A DNA stretch of 57,079 nt from CAIWGV01 sp964515175 (GCA_964515175.1 CAZEUR010000003.1:1-57079); one strand, 5' to 3'. Counted from the stretch's first letter, positions 9,199 through 17,167 are shown. The notes: generated from the sequence alone by a model not told the origin. Program-made: numbers and translations.

Positions 9199-9781
9199 GA
9201 ATCTTTGTATTTCCTTCAGGGTCTACCCATCCAATATTACCATCTTGCCGCAAATATACCAAATTCAATCCGCCATGTCCTTTATTTCGGAACAAAAGGG
9301 CTGGTTTTTCTCCAAGGTCCATCCGCATAACCGCTTCTCCCACCGTGAGTGTTGGGATGCAATAAGCGACTTCCGCCACAATGGCCGGCTGTTTTTGCTC
9401 TGTTATCTCTTCTGCTTCTGCTGTTTCGTCATAAGAGGTATCTAAAATGTACTGAATTGCTTTCTCTTCCTTGGAAAGATCATGATGCATGTGATGATCT
9501 TTTAGACGCTCTTTATATCTGCGCAGATTATGCTCTATTTTATGGAGAGCTCTATCGCTGGCGATATAGCCATCTTCTCCCATTTCTGTTCCGCGTATGG
9601 TAATGCGGCCCTGATGCACCTCAATATAGGCTTTAATTAAAGGACCTTGTTTCTCTAAAGTAACGTGAGAATCAACGGCGTAATCAAAATATTTGTTTAT
9701 TATTTTATTCAGACGGTCCTTGATATGGCTTTGAAGGCTTTCTCCCAAGTCCACATGTTTTCCAGTAATGGCTATCTGCAT
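9185..9781 (-). CDS. hpf: Ribosome hibernation promoting factor, long form (HPF/RaiA)
   Basis: Binds the 30S decoding region and dimerises 70S ribosomes into inactive 100S particles in slow growth. The 198-residue product has the N-terminal S30AE domain (opening MQIAITGKHVDLGESL, to about residue 100), an acidic linker (about 105-140), and a C-terminal dimerisation domain that includes PALLFRNKGHGGLNLVYLRQDG. This is the long form. It lies 1 bp after lptB and overlaps atpH by 14 bp. In many alphaproteobacteria lptB is followed by rpoN, hpf and ptsN; here rpoN and ptsN are absent from the cluster. Confidence 0.93.
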   Translation of the reverse strand: MQIAITGKHVDLGESLQSHIKDRLNKIINKYFDYAVDSHVTLEKQGPLIKAYIEVHQGRITIRGTEMGEDGYIASDRALHKIEHNLRRYKERLKDHHMHHDLSKEEKAIQYILDTSYDETAEAEEITEQKQPAIVAEVAYCIPTLTVGEAVMRMDLGEKPALLFRNKGHGGLNLVYLRQDGNIGWVDPEGNTKIHASK

Positions 9782-9782
9782 G

Positions 9783-10556
9783 TTATTTCCCTTTCTTTTT
9801 TTTGGTTAATATAAAATCTTCTCCCAAGTAGACGCGGCGCACTTCCTTGTGGGCTACAATATCTTCTGGGCGTCCCTCTGCTAAAATTTTTCCTTCGTTT
9901 AAAATATAGGCTCGATCCACAAGGGCCAAGGTTTCTCTCACGTTATGGTCTGTTATAAGAATTCCAATGCCGCGGTCCTTTAGATGCAGGACAAGTTCTC
10001 GGATATCATTGACGGCAATGGGATCTATACCTGCAAGAGGCTCATCAAACAGAATGAATTGTGGGTTGTTAGCAAGGCTGCGCGCAATTTCCACACGACG
10101 TCGTTCCCCTCCTGAGAGAGAAAGGGCAGAACTTCTGCGAATATGGGTAATGGAAAACTCCCCCAACAGGGATTCCAGTTTTCTTTCTCGTTTATCCCGG
10201 TCTGGTTCCGCCGCCTCTAAAGCCACCCGGATATTATCTTCAACAGTCATTCCTCTGAAAATGGATGCTTCTTGAGGGAGGTACCCAATTCCTAAACGGG
10301 CGCGACGATACATGGGAAGAGATCCTATATCCTGGCCATCCAAAGTGACTTTTCCATGATCTGGCTTTATAAGGCCGCATAAAATATAAAAACAGGTGGT
10401 TTTCCCCGCACCATTGGGGCCTAATAAAGCAACAACTTCTCCCTGCTTCACGTGGACAGAGACGTTCTTTAAAATAGATTTTTCATGGTAGGACTTGCTA
10501 ATGGCCTCAGCGGCGAGAGTGCTTCCTGATAATTTTTTTCCGTCAGTCTTGGGCAT
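9783..10556 (-). CDS. lptB: LPS export ABC transporter ATPase LptB
   Basis: Cytoplasmic ATPase of the Lpt machine, which with LptF and LptG extracts lipopolysaccharide from the inner membrane. 257 residues. Motifs in order: Walker A GPNGAGKTT, the LptB-type Q-loop stretch YLPQEASIFRGM, signature LSGGERRRVEIARSL, Walker B FILFDEPLAGIDP and switch His in TDHNVRETL. Its presence implies that the cell still makes LPS. lptA and lptC are not visible upstream. It is probably co-transcribed with hpf and perhaps atpHA. Confidence 0.96.
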   Translation of the reverse strand: MPKTDGKKLSGSTLAAEAISKSYHEKSILKNVSVHVKQGEVVALLGPNGAGKTTCFYILCGLIKPDHGKVTLDGQDIGSLPMYRRARLGIGYLPQEASIFRGMTVEDNIRVALEAAEPDRDKRERKLESLLGEFSITHIRRSSALSLSGGERRRVEIARSLANNPQFILFDEPLAGIDPIAVNDIRELVLHLKDRGIGILITDHNVRETLALVDRAYILNEGKILAEGRPEDIVAHKEVRRVYLGEDFILTKKKKGK

Positions 10557-10572
10557 CTTTCACTACAATGAA

Positions 10573-10602
10573 CTTATAAACACTTCTTAGGAGATATCAC
10601 AA
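10573..10602 (-). promoter_or_regulatory. Candidate promoter for lptB-hpf-atpHA
   Basis: On the minus strand, TTGTGA (10602-10597) and TATAAG (10578-10573) are separated by 18 bp, in the 77 bp gap upstream of lptB. The -10 element is good and the -35 is weak. Found by eye, so only suggestive. Confidence 0.3.
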
Positions 10603-10633
10603 AATCTCTGCGCTGGCTAAAGATTTCTGCGGT

Positions 10634-11899
10634 TTAAATAGAAACCTTTTTAAAATTTTCCGGAAATTTTACGTTTCCCCACATGTTCTTAATATCCATG
10701 ATAACACAATAGGGAACTCCCAGGGTCCTAAAATCTTTTTCTGTAAAATCCAGAAATTCTTTATGAGGGACGGCGCCAACAATACAGTCATAAGTTCCTA
10801 GCTCAGCCTGAAGTTTAAGGGTGATATCATAAAAATCCAGGGCGTCATGCGGGTTGGCATGTGGATCTAAAACATCTACGACATATCCCTGAGATTGAAA
10901 ATCTTTGACCATATCTACAACTTTTGTATTGCGCAGATCTGGGATATTTTCTTTGAAAGTAAGCCCACAGATTAAAATTTTCTTTTGTAATCTTGAAGAA
11001 GAAACTTGCTCTAAAGCCGTATGGGCAAGATTTACAAAAAATCCAGCCATAGCATCATTAATTTTGCGCCCAGCAAGAATCACTTCTGGATGATGTCCCA
11101 TTTTTTCGGAATAATCGGCAAGATAGTAGGGATCTACGCCGATGCAATGTCCGCCCACAAGGCCGGGAGAAAAGGGGAGAAAATTCCATTTTGTTCGAGC
11201 GGCATCCAGGACATCGTAGATGGAAATATCTTCCTTGTTGAAAATGGCTGTAATTTCATTCACAAAGGCGATGTTGATGTCTCTTTGAGCGTTTTCAATC
11301 ACCTTGGCCGCTTCTGCTGTTTTGATGCTTTTAGCTTCAAAAACTTCGGTGATTTTTCCATAAATGTGGGAAAGTTTTTTTGTAATTTCAGGATTTTGTC
11401 CCGCTACAATTTTAGTGATTCTATGAATCGTATGGTTTCTATCTCCAGGATTTATTCTTTCTGGAGAGTAGCCTAGAAAGAAATCTTTACCACTTGCAAG
11501 CCCAGATGCTTTTTCAAGGACAGCGCCGCAGACAGTTTCTGTGACGCCGGGATAGACAGTGCTTTCGAAGACAACAATGGCTTTTTTTGAGAGAACGCTT
11601 CCAATCATTTGGGATGCCTTTTCCAAAAGACTTAAATCTGGCTTGTTCTGGGAGTCAACGGGAGTTGGGACGGTTATGATATAGACATCCTGATTCTTCA
11701 GGCGTTCCAAACAATCAGTTGTCTGTAAGCCAGAAACTTTCAACTCTTTTTGTGTAAGCTCTCCTGTGCGATCGAATCCTCTTTGCAGTTCTTCTATGCG
11801 TAGAGAATCTACATCAAACCCTATGGTTGTAAAATGCTTGGACAGAGCTGTGGCAAGAGGGAGTCCAACATAACCAAGTCCCACAACTGCTATTTTCAT
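10634..11899 (-). CDS. Nucleotide-sugar dehydrogenase (UDP-HexNAc dehydrogenase type, WbpO/TviB-like)
   Basis: NAD-dependent oxidase of a UDP-sugar to the uronic acid, used for surface polysaccharides. 421 residues. The N-terminal Rossmann motif is GLGYVGLP (about residues 7-14). The central part contains FLGYSPERINPGDRNH and KVIENAQRDINIAFVNE. The catalytic cysteine is Cys252 in GGHCIGVDPYYL. The NP(G)D-type and VIENAQRDINIA features resemble UDP-N-acetylglucosamine/galactosamine dehydrogenases more than UDP-glucose dehydrogenase, but substrate specificity is inference. It begins 7 bp after atpF on the same strand, so it may be transcribed from the ATP synthase promoter. Confidence 0.88.
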   Translation of the reverse strand: MKIAVVGLGYVGLPLATALSKHFTTIGFDVDSLRIEELQRGFDRTGELTQKELKVSGLQTTDCLERLKNQDVYIITVPTPVDSQNKPDLSLLEKASQMIGSVLSKKAIVVFESTVYPGVTETVCGAVLEKASGLASGKDFFLGYSPERINPGDRNHTIHRITKIVAGQNPEITKKLSHIYGKITEVFEAKSIKTAEAAKVIENAQRDINIAFVNEITAIFNKEDISIYDVLDAARTKWNFLPFSPGLVGGHCIGVDPYYLADYSEKMGHHPEVILAGRKINDAMAGFFVNLAHTALEQVSSSRLQKKILICGLTFKENIPDLRNTKVVDMVKDFQSQGYVVDVLDPHANPHDALDFYDITLKLQAELGTYDCIVGAVPHKEFLDFTEKDFRTLGVPYCVIMDIKNMWGNVKFPENFKKVSI

Positions 11900-11906
11900 G
11901 ACTCTC

Positions 11907-12383
11907 CTAAATGCTCAGATTTTGCATTTGCTTTTTCAGCAGGTGTTCTTGCTGAGCTTTTGTTAATCTCTTTGAGACAGAGGTCTGGACCAAAGAGCAG
12001 GCCTTTTGTAATAAAGATTCCTGAATTTCCAGATACATTTTTTGTTGAAGTGCATGGAAACGGTTTTCCAGCTCCTGCGTTTGGTTTTTCTTGAGAAGAA
12101 TGATTTTTTTTTGTGTATCCTCAAGAATCTTTTTGGACTCTTCTTGCGTTTGTTTTTCAAGATTCATCAGAGATTCTCGGGTTTTATGAAGTTTTGTTTT
12201 TTCATTTGATAAGATTTTTTGAGCTTCTTCGTGCAGTTCTGCCACTTCCTTAATTTGGCGCGAAATCGTAGAAGATCTTTCATCAAGCTGGAGAGCAACG
12301 ATTCTGTAAAATCGTTTGCCACAAACAGCTACGAAAAGAACAAAAGAAACAAGAATCCAAAGTTGAGGGTCGTGGAGTATCAT
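11907..12383 (-). CDS. atpF: F1Fo ATP synthase subunit b
   Basis: Peripheral-stalk subunit, 158 residues. One N-terminal membrane helix (about residues 7-22, with LWILVSFVLFVAV) is followed by a long charged coiled coil carrying the family pattern LDERSSTISRQIKEV. It overlaps the b' gene by 4 bp. Pairs of b and b' genes are typical of alphaproteobacteria, cyanobacteria and plastids. Sequence conservation beyond the membrane helix is low, as in other b subunits, so context carries part of the call. Confidence 0.88.
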   Translation of the reverse strand: MILHDPQLWILVSFVLFVAVCGKRFYRIVALQLDERSSTISRQIKEVAELHEEAQKILSNEKTKLHKTRESLMNLEKQTQEESKKILEDTQKKIILLKKNQTQELENRFHALQQKMYLEIQESLLQKACSLVQTSVSKRLTKAQQEHLLKKQMQNLSI

Positions 12384-12865
12384 TTCGCCCTCGCTTTTTT
12401 TGTAGTCTTTTCAGACTGAAGAGAAGAGGAGACTGAGGCCATCAACTTATCCATAATAAGCTCTGCAAGAGCAGATTCTTCCTTTTTTAAGGTAGCTGTC
12501 AATTCTTTTGCTTCTTTTTGAAGAGAGACTTCAAAATCACCCATTTTTTTTAGGGATTCGTGGTGAAAATCTTCCTCAAACTTCCTGAGTCTCTTGGTAG
12601 ATTCCTGAGCGGCTTTTGTCAAAGCTTCTTCCATTTCTTTTTGTTTCTTGGCAACAAAGAGAGAGCTTTGAAGTCTCAGTTCGTCTGTCTCTATCTTAAA
12701 TTGCTCTATTTCTTTCAATTTCTCTTGGAGTTTTCGCCGGCGCTTTTTAAAGAGGGTTTCCATCCGAGGTTCGATGAGAAAGCGCATGCCTGTGTACAAA
12801 AGGCAAAAAGCTACGCCCAACCAGAAAAGCTGAGGAATATAGAGGCTTGCATCTAATTGTGGCAT
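12380..12865 (-). CDS. atpF': F1Fo ATP synthase subunit b'
   Basis: Second stalk subunit, 161 residues, expected to dimerise with b. The opening MPQLDASLYIPQLFWL is the b' signature. The membrane helix spans about residues 10-28, and the rest is a coiled coil rich in Lys and Glu. The C-terminus is strongly basic. It lies 6 bp downstream of atpE and overlaps atpF, consistent with the order atpI-B-E-F'-F. Confidence 0.9.
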   Translation of the reverse strand: MPQLDASLYIPQLFWLGVAFCLLYTGMRFLIEPRMETLFKKRRRKLQEKLKEIEQFKIETDELRLQSSLFVAKKQKEMEEALTKAAQESTKRLRKFEEDFHHESLKKMGDFEVSLQKEAKELTATLKKEESALAELIMDKLMASVSSSLQSEKTTKKARAK

Positions 12866-12871
12866 CTAAAC

Positions 12872-13096
12872 CTATTTAAACAGTATAAGAAAGGCAATGA
12901 GAAGGGCGAATAGAGCGACCGCTTCTGTTAACGCAAACCCCAAAATGCCAATGGCAAAAACGTCCTTGCGCACTTCCGGGTTGCGCGCGATAGAACTAAT
13001 AAGGGTTGAAAAAATGCTCCCAATTCCAAGGCCTACCCCAAGCAAGGGAAATACGGCAAGTCCGGCTCCGATATATTTTGCTGCTTCTGCGTCCAT
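12872..13096 (-). CDS. atpE: F1Fo ATP synthase subunit c
   Basis: Rotor ring proteolipid, 74 residues, two membrane helices joined by a polar loop with Arg38-Asn39-Pro40. The ion-carrying carboxylate is Glu58 in ALTEAVALF. A glycine repeat (GVGLGIGS, residues 20-27) lies in helix 1. The helix lacks the extra Gln/Ser ligands expected of a sodium ring, so proton coupling is likely. Upstream of b' and downstream of atpB. Confidence 0.96.
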   Translation of the reverse strand: MDAEAAKYIGAGLAVFPLLGVGLGIGSIFSTLISSIARNPEVRKDVFAIGILGFALTEAVALFALLIAFLILFK

Positions 13097-13122
13097 TCTA
13101 AATCTCCTTTTCTACTATCTTA

Positions 13123-13845
13123 TCAATGCAAATGGATTGCGTCATTCAAATACAGGCACGTGAGTACAGTAAACACGTATGCTTGCAAAAATGCCACAAG
13201 AAATTCGAATCCTATTAATACACTATTTAGGATGATGGTGGAAAGCCCAAAAATGCCGAGGCTAATGGTAAAGAGCGCAAAAACCTTGAGCATGGTGTGT
13301 CCTGCCATGAGATTGGCGAACAAACGCACGGATAAACTGACGGGTCTTGAAAGATAAGAGATAATTTCAATGGGAATGAGAATGGGGGCCATAAGGAGCG
13401 GGGCGCCCTCTGGCATGAACAGCTTCAAAAATTTAAACCCATGTTTGAAAATGCCAATCCCTAAAACTATTAGAAAAACGATGGAAGCGATTCCAAATGT
13501 GAGGATAAGCTGGCTGGTAAACGTGAAGGTATAGGGGAGCATCCCCAAAAGATTTCCAAACAAAATGAAGAAAAATAACGAAGAAATAAAAGGCAAATAG
13601 GGGCGTCCCTTATCTCCCACATTTTCTTCCAAGAGATTTGCTACAAACTCGTAAGAAAGTTCCACAAAAGATTGAAGCCTTCCGGGAACTAAGCTTGATC
13701 GGAAGGTTCCTGCCCAAAAGAGAAGCAGGCTGAAGGCGCCTGCGAGCACCATAAAGAGGGCAGAGTTTGTAAAAGAAAGATCCACGTTGCCCCAGTAGAG
13801 AGGGATCAATCGTTTCACTTCAAATTGGTGGAGAGGACTTTCCAT
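13123..13845 (-). CDS. atpB: F1Fo ATP synthase subunit a
   Basis: Stator channel subunit that forms the proton half-channels, 240 residues with five to six membrane segments. The essential arginine lies in SLSVRLFANLMAGHTML. I chose the ATG at 13845 (MESPLHQFEVKRLIP), preceded by an AGGA Shine-Dalgarno. A reading from 13917 would add 24 residues that overlap atpI and look unlike subunit a. This start is 11 bp upstream of the end of the atpI frame, a normal spacing for this operon. Confidence 0.95.
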   Translation of the reverse strand: MESPLHQFEVKRLIPLYWGNVDLSFTNSALFMVLAGAFSLLLFWAGTFRSSLVPGRLQSFVELSYEFVANLLEENVGDKGRPYLPFISSLFFFILFGNLLGMLPYTFTFTSQLILTFGIASIVFLIVLGIGIFKHGFKFLKLFMPEGAPLLMAPILIPIEIISYLSRPVSLSVRLFANLMAGHTMLKVFALFTISLGIFGLSTIILNSVLIGFEFLVAFLQAYVFTVLTCLYLNDAIHLH

Positions 13846-13855
13846 CGTAATAATC

Positions 13856-14146
13856 CTATTTCTTGAGTGTCTCAAGCCCGAAGCCAAACCCAGCTTTACA
13901 GAGAGACCTGTACACATTTAACATGCCGGCACTAGAGCCAAGCAAGAATCCAATAATGAGCCCCCAATGGGCTGTGCCCATATAATAATCAAAAGCTAGC
14001 CCAAGTCCAGCCCCAACAATAATACCCGCTAACATATCCGCGCTGGCACGCCAGGCCATATGAGAAAACTCAGCGGGGCCTTTCTTAGGAGGATCAAGTT
14101 CTCGTTTGACCTTTTCATATCGGTCTTGAAAAGATTTCTTTCTCAT
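13856..14146 (-). CDS. atpI: ATP synthase assembly/accessory protein AtpI
   Basis: Small membrane protein at the head of the Fo operon, 96 residues. After a charged N-terminus come two hydrophobic segments: about residues 35-52 (ADMLAGIIVGAGLGLAFDY) and about 60-80 (GLIIGFLLGSSAGMLNVYR). This is the pattern of the alphaproteobacterial AtpI/AtpQ-like F0F1 subunit. It is thought to help c-ring assembly. It adjoins the DsbA-like gene upstream without a gap. Confidence 0.88.
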   Translation of the reverse strand: MRKKSFQDRYEKVKRELDPPKKGPAEFSHMAWRASADMLAGIIVGAGLGLAFDYYMGTAHWGLIIGFLLGSSAGMLNVYRSLCKAGFGFGLETLKK

Positions 14147-14773
14147 TTATTGCTTTCCAAAGGTCGCAAAAGGCTTCCCCGATTCAACGTGAGCCAGAGC
14201 TTGATTCAAAACAATCCGGAGTTTCTTCAGGGGCATCAACCCTGAAATCACTTTAGATCCAATGATGAAAATGGGCAAGCCATCTATATTGTATTTTTCT
14301 TCAGCCTCTTGCCGCATTTTTGTAATTAGCTTTTGAACCGCAGTGCTGCCTAAGGCTTGGTTTATTTGCTTTTGAGTCATTCCAAACTCATTGGCGATTT
14401 TCATAATCTCCTTTAACGGTTCTTTTTTGTCCATCCACTGGGCCTGTTTTGAAACAATGGCGGTGTGAAGAGCAACAGGATTGGGGTTTGCCTGCACAAT
14501 TAAATTGGCTTTGAAATCAATGCCATTCATGGGGAAATCTTTGGAAACAAAAAAGACTTTACCCGTATCGATAAACTCTTTTTTAAGAAAAGGAAAGATG
14601 TCGCTCATAAAGATATTACAAATGTGGCAGGAGAAAGACGAGTACTCAATTAGGGTAACGGGCGCTTTTGGATTGCCATAGGCGATCTCTTTTAAACGGG
14701 TCTGCGCCGTGGTTTCTTGCAAAAAGAAAAACACTCCCGCGATCATAAAAGAAAGATATTTCATGTGTCCCAT
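14147..14773 (-). CDS. DsbA-family thioredoxin-fold protein with CHIC active site
   Basis: Periplasmic disulfide oxidoreductase-like protein, 208 residues with a signal peptide (LSFMIAGVFFFLQETTAQ). The catalytic motif is CHIC in YSSFSCHICNIF (about residues 48-51), followed by KDFPM and, late in the chain, the cis-proline loop GLPIFIIG. It belongs to the family of DsbA/thioredoxin_4 proteins. The dipeptide His-Ile is unusual: DsbA commonly has CPHC. Two ATGs are possible (14773 and 14764); the second is preceded by GGGA. It is directly upstream of atpI but unrelated to ATP synthase in function. Confidence 0.85.
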   Translation of the reverse strand: MGHMKYLSFMIAGVFFFLQETTAQTRLKEIAYGNPKAPVTLIEYSSFSCHICNIFMSDIFPFLKKEFIDTGKVFFVSKDFPMNGIDFKANLIVQANPNPVALHTAIVSKQAQWMDKKEPLKEIMKIANEFGMTQKQINQALGSTAVQKLITKMRQEAEEKYNIDGLPIFIIGSKVISGLMPLKKLRIVLNQALAHVESGKPFATFGKQ

Positions 14774-14906
14774 ATATTATTTTTAGCTTAAATAGGAGAG
14801 GAAATCTAGAGGAACTTGGTTAAGAGCTGTTCTACCAATTGTGCAAAATAAATCATTTTAAAGAGGGTATAGCTATGGTAGAATCAGAGAAACTAGAGGA
14901 GAAACC

Positions 14907-16583
14907 ATGATTAAGCACCCGGCATTTCTTATTTTTTTTGCACTTACACTTTCTGGAAATGCTTCTTTGCATCCCGAAATGGGGCCTCCTCATATTTTGG
15001 ATCCAAAGGGAATTTTAATGGATGAGGAAGGGCTTCCAAAGCATGTTGTGCAGGGTCGATATGAGGTCTTTTCTCCTTCTGAAGACTATAAAGAACTTCA
15101 GATTCTCCTTAATAGAATCACAACAGAATTAGGAAAAAACCCAAATGCAAAACAGCGGAAATTTTTGGAAAAAATGCTTTTCACAACTCAGGAGGGGCTC
15201 TTGCATCTTTATTTAAGAGATCGAAACATGCATGCGCGAGAAAATAAGAAAGTAAGAGAATATGCTTCTCCGGGAAGCAAGAAAAAAAGCACCCAACCTT
15301 TTAATCTAGCGGGTGATAAGAGTGGGGCTATTTTATGGGCTCATCGCCAAGGCATTTTGGGACAAGGGGTGGATGTTTGGGTGCTGGAGAATTATGGGAC
15401 TTTGCAAAAAGAAGGTTTGGCACTCTCTAAGCTTGTATCTGTTATTAAAAGCAGCCAACCTTCCCTTCTGCAGGGACCAAGAGATGGTTATGATATTAGA
15501 GAAGAAAGCCTTGCTCACGCGGCAGAGGTGGCGGGGGTTGTTTATCAAATAGCACCTCGAGCGGATATCCATTTAATTGGGGACAGTAATTTTTCGGCTA
15601 TCTTTCAGGCAAATCGTCCCCATCGGGGCCAGGTCAATAACCCTTTTTCAGAGAAAGATGTTGTCTTAAATTGGTCGGGATCCAAAGGACTTTCGACTGT
15701 CTCTGTCGACTATCAAATCGGACATGTTCGAGGTTTCCTTGAAGAGCGAGGCAAAAAGTATAGAGATCTTCTCGTAAAGGCAATTCCTAATGCGGGAGAT
15801 GGATACAATCCACCTCTAGAGAGGCGTATAGATAGAAAGTGGATGAAAGAAAGGAGTAACATAATAAGCCAAACTGACCCCACTTTTTCTGAGCATATTT
15901 TAAAGCCTTATGCATCACAAATCATTTTGGCTGGAAACATCAGACAATTTGGGCCTGCTTTAGTTCCTTTTTTACAAGATGATGAGTTGCAAAATTTAGC
16001 CCAGGAAAGATTGTTATTTGCCTGGGGTGAAGAAGTTTTAGTGCCCTTTATTGGATATACAGGTATTGAGATAAAAGGGGGGACATCTATTTCAGCCCCC
16101 ACTATTGCGGGGGCAGCGGCTCTTATTAAAAGCAAATATCCTTATCTAACTTGTGAGGAGGCAGGCGAGATTTTACTCGAATCAGCGGAGAAGACTTTTT
16201 GGCAAGTATCTAGCAACATCTCGTTTATTTATGACCCCGAAGATTTTGAAGAAGAATCTCAAGAGGATTTAGGGGAAGCTTTTGCAAAGCTTTTTGGGGA
16301 AGCTTTTGTTCAACAATCGGTAAAACACCGGCTTCCTTCTATAGTTAAAACGGAACCATTTACTTCCAGCATATATGGGCGTGGTATCCTCAATCTTAGG
16401 CGTGCTTTTATTTATGCAGAAATTAAAGATAAGCATCGTGGCTTTACGGCTGAGCAATTGAAGCCTCTCTTTAAAGCAGCAGTGCGAGAACAAGAAGATA
16501 AAGCAGCCCGCACGATCCAAAGAGCTTTTCGGGCGAATATAGGTAAGTTTAAGTCAAGAGCTGGAGAAGGAGGCAAAGCATAA
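14907..16583 (+). CDS. Secreted subtilisin-like (S8) serine peptidase with C-terminal IQ motif
   Basis: Predicted exported S8-family protein, 558 residues, with a signal peptide (MIKHPAFLIFFALTLSGNAS) and a GAGGAG-like ribosome site before the ATG. The N-terminal 140 residues may be a propeptide. Catalytic elements can be placed: His204 in HAAEVAGVV, oxyanion Asn344 in LAGN, Ser394 in GGTSISAPT. The position of the usual catalytic Asp is occupied by Glu161 in VWVLENYG. The C-terminal tail (about 525-558) is charged and contains IQRAFRANIGK (537-547), a match to the IQ calmodulin-binding consensus IQxxxRxxxxK. Either a protease with an altered triad or a pseudoenzyme; a host-directed effector is inference. 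Its 3' end overlaps pgpA antisense by 35 bp. Confidence 0.8.
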   Translation: MIKHPAFLIFFALTLSGNASLHPEMGPPHILDPKGILMDEEGLPKHVVQGRYEVFSPSEDYKELQILLNRITTELGKNPNAKQRKFLEKMLFTTQEGLLHLYLRDRNMHARENKKVREYASPGSKKKSTQPFNLAGDKSGAILWAHRQGILGQGVDVWVLENYGTLQKEGLALSKLVSVIKSSQPSLLQGPRDGYDIREESLAHAAEVAGVVYQIAPRADIHLIGDSNFSAIFQANRPHRGQVNNPFSEKDVVLNWSGSKGLSTVSVDYQIGHVRGFLEERGKKYRDLLVKAIPNAGDGYNPPLERRIDRKWMKERSNIISQTDPTFSEHILKPYASQIILAGNIRQFGPALVPFLQDDELQNLAQERLLFAWGEEVLVPFIGYTGIEIKGGTSISAPTIAGAAALIKSKYPYLTCEEAGEILLESAEKTFWQVSSNISFIYDPEDFEEESQEDLGEAFAKLFGEAFVQQSVKHRLPSIVKTEPFTSSIYGRGILNLRRAFIYAEIKDKHRGFTAEQLKPLFKAAVREQEDKAARTIQRAFRANIGKFKSRAGEGGKA

Positions 16584-17040
16584 TCACATACCCCGCCGCC
16601 ACCACATCATCCAACATGACCCCAAGGGCTGATTTCCCAGAGCTCCCATGTATCCTATCTGCCCAAGAAACAGGCCAAGGTTTGAAAATATCAAAGACCC
16701 GGAACCCTATAAAAGCCAGGAGGACTATCCAGTGGGCCAAAGAGGGTATCCACAGAAGAGGAGAAAGCGCTAATAACTGTCCTGCCACCTCATCAATCAC
16801 CACTTCAGAAGGGTCTTGTTTTTCAGGGTTTTGTTCGAGATAAAGTTTTGTGAAAAACCATCCGCCCAAGGTAAGGGTAAAAAAAACTGCAAAAAAAACA
16901 AGGGGGCCAAAAGAGGCCAAATAAACTCCTAAGGGAATCGCCACCAAAGATCCCCAAGTGCCAGGCATCCAAGGCAAACAGCCGATTCCAAAGACGGTGA
17001 CAATGAGCTTAACTAGAGCTTTTTTCAAAAAACTTTCCAC
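16549..17040 (-). CDS. pgpA: Phosphatidylglycerophosphatase A
   Basis: Membrane phosphatase that makes phosphatidylglycerol from its phosphate, 163 residues. Family motifs GTWGSLVAIPLG (about 28-39), DPSEVVIDEVAGQLLAL (about 77-93) and SWADRIHGSSGKSALGVMLDDVVAAGY (read in parts, about 125-150) are all present with the conserved acidic residues. Several hydrophobic stretches fit an inner-membrane enzyme. The gene is convergent with the subtilase and overlaps its end by 35 bp. Its start overlaps the end of the zinc-finger gene by 32 bp. Confidence 0.95.
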   Translation of the reverse strand: MESFLKKALVKLIVTVFGIGCLPWMPGTWGSLVAIPLGVYLASFGPLVFFAVFFTLTLGGWFFTKLYLEQNPEKQDPSEVVIDEVAGQLLALSPLLWIPSLAHWIVLLAFIGFRVFDIFKPWPVSWADRIHGSSGKSALGVMLDDVVAAGYVIMLCLLLQLLT

Positions 17041-17167
17041 AATAGGAGCAAACAGCGGTTCCTGTAACTTTCATAAACACCTGAGGATGAGACGCTTCTC
17101 CCTCTTGCCCTTCACAAGAAACAACGATTTTTTTGGTTTTGATCACAATAGGTTTTACAACTGCCAT
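17009..17167 (-). CDS. CHCC-type zinc-finger protein (NDUFS6-like)
   Basis: Small protein of 52 residues starting MAVVKPIVIKTKKIVVSC. The pattern C-x8-H-x11-C-x2-C (VSCEGQEGEASHP ... AVCSYCGKFF) is that of the zf-CHCC family, which includes the mitochondrial complex I subunit NDUFS6 and short alphaproteobacterial proteins of unknown or complex I-associated role. The same frame is open further upstream to 17419 but runs across the tRNA-Arg gene, so I use the ATG at 17167. It overlaps pgpA by 32 bp. Confidence 0.8.
   Translation of the reverse strand: MAVVKPIVIKTKKIVVSCEGQEGEASHPQVFMKVTGTAVCSYCGKFFEKSSS

Noticed and set aside
11021..11476. 151-codon open frame opposite the UDP-sugar dehydrogenase
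   Set aside because: Fully inside a well-conserved gene on the other strand and with no family resemblance.
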